Source: Rhodospirillaceae bacterium (GTDB taxonomy: Bacteria > Pseudomonadota > Alphaproteobacteria > MPNO01 > UBA2964). From it: a stretch of DNA of 6,016 bases. Positions 5,617 through 6,016 of this stretch are shown here, one piece after another; within the stretch, counting starts at the first letter, position 1; every line of letters starts with the position of its first letter. Location: NCBI GenBank assembly GCA_002724505.1, contig PBOV01000159.1, positions 1-6,016 on the forward strand, given 5' to 3'. Position numbers and translations under genes: made by a program. The notes beneath the pieces were generated by a model. It had not been told where the DNA came from and did no database searches. It saw only the letters and a list, made by a program, of their open reading frames with translations.

Positions 5617-6016
5617 ATGAAATCTATTGCCATAATTGGCACCGGCATTTCAGGGCTTTCCGCGGCCTGGCTTCTAAACCCATATCACGACGTAACACTT
5701 TTTGAACAACAGGACCGGATTGGGGGCCATAGTAATACCGTTGATGCACCAGGGCTAAATGGACCTCAACCCGTGGATACAGGGTTCATCGTTTACAACG
5801 AGTGCAATTACCCGAACCTGGTAGCTCTTTTCGAATATCTCGGTGTGTTAACCGAACCAAGTGATATGTCCTTTGCGGTCTCGTTGGATGATGCAAAAAT
5901 TGAATACGGTAGTCGCGACAATAACTCGGTCTTCGGTCAACGCAGAAATCTTTTTTCTCCCACGTTTTGGCAGATGATTATTGAAATTCGCCGTTTTTTT
6001 GCTGCCGCGCCATTAA
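5617..6016 (+). CDS. FAD-dependent amine-oxidase-like oxidoreductase, COG2907-type (3' partial)
   Basis: The frame opens at ATG 5617 and is still open at the right edge, giving 133 visible codons. The start begins directly with a Rossmann dinucleotide-binding strand, MKSIAIIGTGISGLSAAWLL (GxGxxG glycines G8, G10 and G13). The acidic residue E30 ends the second strand (DVTLFEQ) and should bind the FAD ribose. DRIGGHSNTV (33-42) is the conserved follow-on motif of flavin amine oxidases. VDTGFIVYNECNYPNL (53-68) is typical of the predicted NAD/FAD-binding proteins of COG2907. GAGG (5603-5606) lies about 10 nt upstream. Full-length relatives are usually about 400-450 residues, so roughly a third is visible. 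From family knowledge, such genes often sit with DUF1365 and cyclopropane-fatty-acid-synthase-like genes and are linked to lipid modification; those neighbours would lie to the right and cannot be checked. The substrate is unknown, and a link to the B12 genes is not evident. Confidence 0.88.
   Translation, partial: MKSIAIIGTGISGLSAAWLLNPYHDVTLFEQQDRIGGHSNTVDAPGLNGPQPVDTGFIVYNECNYPNLVALFEYLGVLTEPSDMSFAVSLDDAKIEYGSRDNNSVFGQRRNLFSPTFWQMIIEIRRFFAAAPL

Noticed and set aside
1..6016. CRISPR arrays, insertion sequences, tRNA or rRNA genes, attachment sites
   Set aside because: I saw no regularly spaced direct repeats, transposase motifs, terminal inverted repeats or cloverleaf structures on either strand.

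Overview
The window looks like a stretch of a Gram-negative proteobacterial chromosome, probably an alphaproteobacterium. The evidence is an outer-membrane TonB-dependent receptor with a C-terminal Phe, a TonB protein, a VanA-type Rieske oxygenase and moderate base composition (neither strongly AT- nor GC-rich by eye). I cannot name the genus.

Layout. (1) Positions 2-646, plus strand: the 3' two-thirds of a Rieske non-heme iron oxygenase that enters from the left edge. (2) 776-1798, minus strand: cobT, which activates the lower ligand of cobalamin; it is convergent with the oxygenase gene. (3) 1799-2315: a 517-nt non-coding region holding a clear cobalamin riboswitch on the plus strand (core 1922-2109). 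Its leader continues for about 200 nt to the next gene. (4) 2316-4394: a TonB-dependent outer-membrane receptor, almost certainly the B12 receptor BtuB, with a TTG start. (5) 4483-5364: a TonB-family energy transducer, 88 nt behind the receptor on the same strand. (6) 5365-5616: a 252-nt intergenic region with a weak terminator-like repeat. (7) 5617 to the right edge: the N-terminal part of an FAD-dependent amine-oxidase-like protein.

The centre of the window is a B12 locus. The riboswitch should shut off btuB, and probably tonB, when intracellular cobalamin is sufficient. BtuB takes the corrinoid across the outer membrane using energy delivered by TonB. CobT, transcribed divergently, makes alpha-ribazole phosphate for building or remodelling the nucleotide loop. 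ExbB, ExbD and the inner-membrane BtuCDF transporter are not in the window.

The most informative signal beyond the genes is in the RNA. A perfect 7-nt complementarity joins the P5 loop of the aptamer (1989-1995) to a downstream loop (2135-2141), as expected for the L5-L13 kissing interaction. The stem that presents that downstream loop shares its 3' strand with a competing hairpin, which gives a simple two-state model for the switch. Nothing in the window requires an entirely new kind of system.
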